A stretch of DNA of 64,000 nt from Bryobacteraceae bacterium (GTDB lineage: Bacteria; Acidobacteriota; Terriglobia; Bryobacterales; Bryobacteraceae): positions 1 to 64,000 of the forward strand of contig JASHNT010000084.1 in the NCBI GenBank assembly GCA_030041495.1. Reading direction: 5' to 3'. Positions 62,444 to 64,000 of the stretch are shown here, piece by piece. Position numbers and translations under genes: made by a program. The first letter of the stretch is position 1, and each line of letters opens with the position of its first letter. Below the pieces are notes generated by a model. That model ran no database searches, was not told the DNA's origin, and saw only the letters and a program-made list of their open reading frames with translations.

Positions 62444-63307
62444 ATGTGCGATCAAGATCATTCTGAGCAGGACTTACAGGATTACGAAGCTCGTGGTTTG
62501 GTGACGCGAAAACAATTCGGCGTCATGTTGGGGGCGGGTATCGCGATGATGCTGCCGAAGGTGGCCAACGCGGCCGAGGTGACGGAGACTGATGTGAACA
62601 TCAAAACTCCGGACGGCACCTGCGATGCTTACTTCGTGCATCCTTCCAGCGGCACGGCTGCGGGAGTGCTGGTGTGGCCGGACATCTTCGGGCTGCGGCC
62701 GGCGTTTCGACAGATGGGCAAGCGGCTGGCGGAATCGGGTTATTCGGTTCTGGTGGTGAACCCGTTCTACCGGACCCAGAGGGCTCCGACGGCATCTAAG
62801 GGCGCTGCGACTCAGATCCAGGAATTGATGCCGCTGGCGCGAAGCCTGAATGAGACCACGAACGTGACGGATGCGAAAACGTTCGTCGCATGGCTGGATC
62901 AGCAGCGCCCGGTCGCCAAGAATCGCAAGATGGGCACGCAGGGATACTGCATGGGAGGCTCAATGGCGTTTCGCACCGCGTACGCCATGCCGGACCGCGT
63001 CGGCGCCGTGGCCTCCTTCCACGGCGGCAACGGACTGGTGACCAATATGCCGAACAGTCCGCACCTTGAGGCCGCTAAGACCAAGGCGCAGTTTCTGGTC
63101 GCAATTGCGCAAAACGACGATATGACCGCCCCCACCGAGAAGGACGTGATGAAAGAGACCTTCGGTAAGGCGGGTTTGCAAGCGGAGATCGAAGTGTACC
63201 CCGCCATGCACGGCTGGTGCCCGCCGGATTCCGGCGTCTACAGCGAGCCTCAGGCTGAGAAAGCCTGGAGCCGTCTGCTGGCGCTGTACGGCAAGGCGCT
63301 GGCCTGA
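62444..63307 (+). CDS. Exported dienelactone hydrolase-family protein
   Basis: A 287-residue alpha/beta hydrolase. RGLVTRKQFGVMLGAGIAMM is a signal-like segment after a 22-residue N-terminal stretch, suggesting a Tat or membrane-anchored protein. The family triad is visible: Cys in GYCMGGSMAF (about residue 171), Asp in IAQNDDMTAP (about 226) and His in PAMHGWCPPDS (about 254). The cysteine nucleophile marks the dienelactone hydrolase class; the substrate is unknown. GGAG lies seven bases upstream of its ATG. Confidence 0.88.
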   Translation: MCDQDHSEQDLQDYEARGLVTRKQFGVMLGAGIAMMLPKVANAAEVTETDVNIKTPDGTCDAYFVHPSSGTAAGVLVWPDIFGLRPAFRQMGKRLAESGYSVLVVNPFYRTQRAPTASKGAATQIQELMPLARSLNETTNVTDAKTFVAWLDQQRPVAKNRKMGTQGYCMGGSMAFRTAYAMPDRVGAVASFHGGNGLVTNMPNSPHLEAAKTKAQFLVAIAQNDDMTAPTEKDVMKETFGKAGLQAEIEVYPAMHGWCPPDSGVYSEPQAEKAWSRLLALYGKALA

Positions 63308-63317
63308 GCTGCTAAGG

Positions 63318-63406
63318 AACGGCCCGCAAAACGGAGCCTGGCCGCGGTCGATGGAGGCGGTTCCTCTGATGTTTCGAGGGCCGCGACCGGCCCTTTGCGG
63401 GCTGTT
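63318..63406. other. 89-nt structured imperfect palindrome
   Basis: A 13-bp outer stem (AACGGCCCGCAAA at 63318-63330 with TTTGCGGGCTGTT at 63394-63406, one G-U) encloses an inner stem of nine pairs with a two-base bulge (63340-63350 with 63384-63392) and a small GAGG/CCTC hairpin. There is no T-run, so it is not a standard terminator. It could be a structured leader of the 63478 gene, an ncRNA or a REP-like repeat. Confidence 0.6.
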
Positions 63407-63477
63407 GGGCGCGCCGGGATTCGGAGCGTTTGGCAGGCGCTCAAGTCCGGCGCATTTGTGCGTCTGGAGGACCTAAA

Positions 63478-64000
63478 ATGAATGTGAAACTTTCGGTGGC
63501 TCTGCCGGCGATTACCGCTCTTGCGGCCTTCACATTGGCGCTCGATCCCAACGCCGCGCTCGCCCAGAACAACGGAGGGCAAGGGCGCGCAGGACAACAG
63601 GCTCCTGTGCCGGGCCAAGGCAGGGGAGGACGCCGCGCTCCTCCGCCGATTCTGGGACCTCCTCCGGGCGTACAGCCTTTGCCCATCGACTTGTTCACGT
63701 CCAAGAATTTCTACAAAGACAAAGATTCGTGGATGGATAAGCGCTACTACCGCTGCAACACGCCGCGGCTTCTCTCCGAGATGTGGAACCAGCAGCGTAT
63801 GGGCTCCAATCCGCCTACGTCGGCGTCCTGGGGCAACTGCGATGACGATCTGAAGCGCGAAAGCATCCTAAGCCCGTATCCATACAAGACGGCGAAAGAG
63901 CATTACGAAGCACTGCTGGCCGCGGCGAAGGCCAAGGGCGGGCCGACCGTCTACACCAAAGCGAATGTGCCGGACTGGGACGGCTACTATCAGCGTGATA
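63478..64000 (+). CDS. Exported protein with Gly/Gln/Arg/Pro-rich segment, cut by the window end
   Basis: The ATG at 63478 has GGAGG eight bases upstream and opens a signal peptide ([19 protein letters not shown]). A low-complexity segment follows (about residues 31-67: [20 protein letters not shown], then Pro-rich), before a normal-looking domain: [40 protein letters not shown] and [21 protein letters not shown] do not recognise the family with certainty; it resembles exported acidobacterial proteins of unknown function. The 3' end lies outside the window. Confidence 0.8.
   Translation, partial: MNVKLSVALPAITALAAFTLALDPNAALAQNNGGQGRAGQQAPVPGQGRGGRRAPPPILGPPPGVQPLPIDLFTSKNFYKDKDSWMDKRYYRCNTPRLLSEMWNQQRMGSNPPTSASWGNCDDDLKRESILSPYPYKTAKEHYEALLAAAKAKGGPTVYTKANVPDWDGYYQRD

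Overview
The window looks like a chromosomal piece from a high-GC soil-type Acidobacteriota, most likely of the Solibacter/Bryobacter kind. This is inference from gene content: two duplicated orphan permeases of the ADOP type, many exported proteins of families common in that group (DUF6152, SpoIVB-type S55 peptidase, carboxypeptidase-regulatory-like domain proteins, PQQ dehydrogenases, a class B3 metallo-beta-lactamase), and high-GC third codon positions. No rRNA, tRNA, IS element, phage module or CRISPR array was seen. The one clear RNA gene is the SRP RNA.

Layout. 1-4.1 kb: end of an unknown gene, a VOC protein, then on the minus strand glycerol kinase, a small membrane protein, a ferredoxin-reductase-like flavoprotein, a CbiX/SirB chelatase and a Cys-rich protein. 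4.1-12 kb: plus strand, with a SYLF protein, a methyltransferase carrying extra C-terminal domains, an ADOP permease, an Hsp70-like ATPase and a PQQ dehydrogenase. 12.3-18.3 kb: a broken fic gene, a luciferase-like monooxygenase, a small exported protein behind a textbook sigma-54 promoter, an exported hydrolase, an M13 peptidase and a broken vapBC pair. 18.3-21.3 kb: a response regulator/histidine kinase, overlapped by a hybrid protein whose kinase and second receiver modules have lost their catalytic residues. 21.5-29.3 kb: housekeeping run ffs (SRP RNA)-dnaX-ybaB-recR-queC-queE, then divergent mutY and uvrA. 29.3-37.3 kb: a VIT transporter, very small membrane proteins, M23 peptidase, clpP, and an ECF sigma/anti-sigma pair. 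37.6-45.2 kb: a glycosidase-like protein with a sodium/solute symporter, divergent from three tandem paralogous exported beta-sandwich proteins. 45.3-56.6 kb: a long minus-strand run of exported proteins (propeller, S55 peptidase, PQQ dehydrogenase, diheme cytochrome c, GH2 glycosidase, B3 metallo-beta-lactamase, DUF6152). 56.8-64 kb: a second broken antitoxin/PIN-toxin pair, an exported protein, a second ADOP permease, a PAN-like protein, a dienelactone hydrolase, a large imperfect palindrome, and a truncated exported protein at the window end.

How parts work together. The GH2 enzyme, cytochrome c and PQQ dehydrogenase are packed closely enough to be one periplasmic sugar-handling and oxidation unit. 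DnaX, YbaB and RecR form the classic replication/recombination cluster with translational coupling (ATGA). QueC and QueE overlap and make part of the preQ0 pathway. MutY and UvrA share a 28-bp divergent promoter region with a perfect palindrome.

Most notable: (i) three separate toxin-type loci (fic, vapBC, DUF6364/PIN) are each broken by single-base indels, a nonsense codon or a deletion, while long neighbouring genes are intact; (ii) a pseudo-kinase hybrid coupled to a canonical kinase; (iii) Gly/Gln/Arg-rich low-complexity segments recurring in unrelated exported proteins; (iv) an 89-nt structured palindrome before the last gene. No wholly new defence or metabolic system could be demonstrated.
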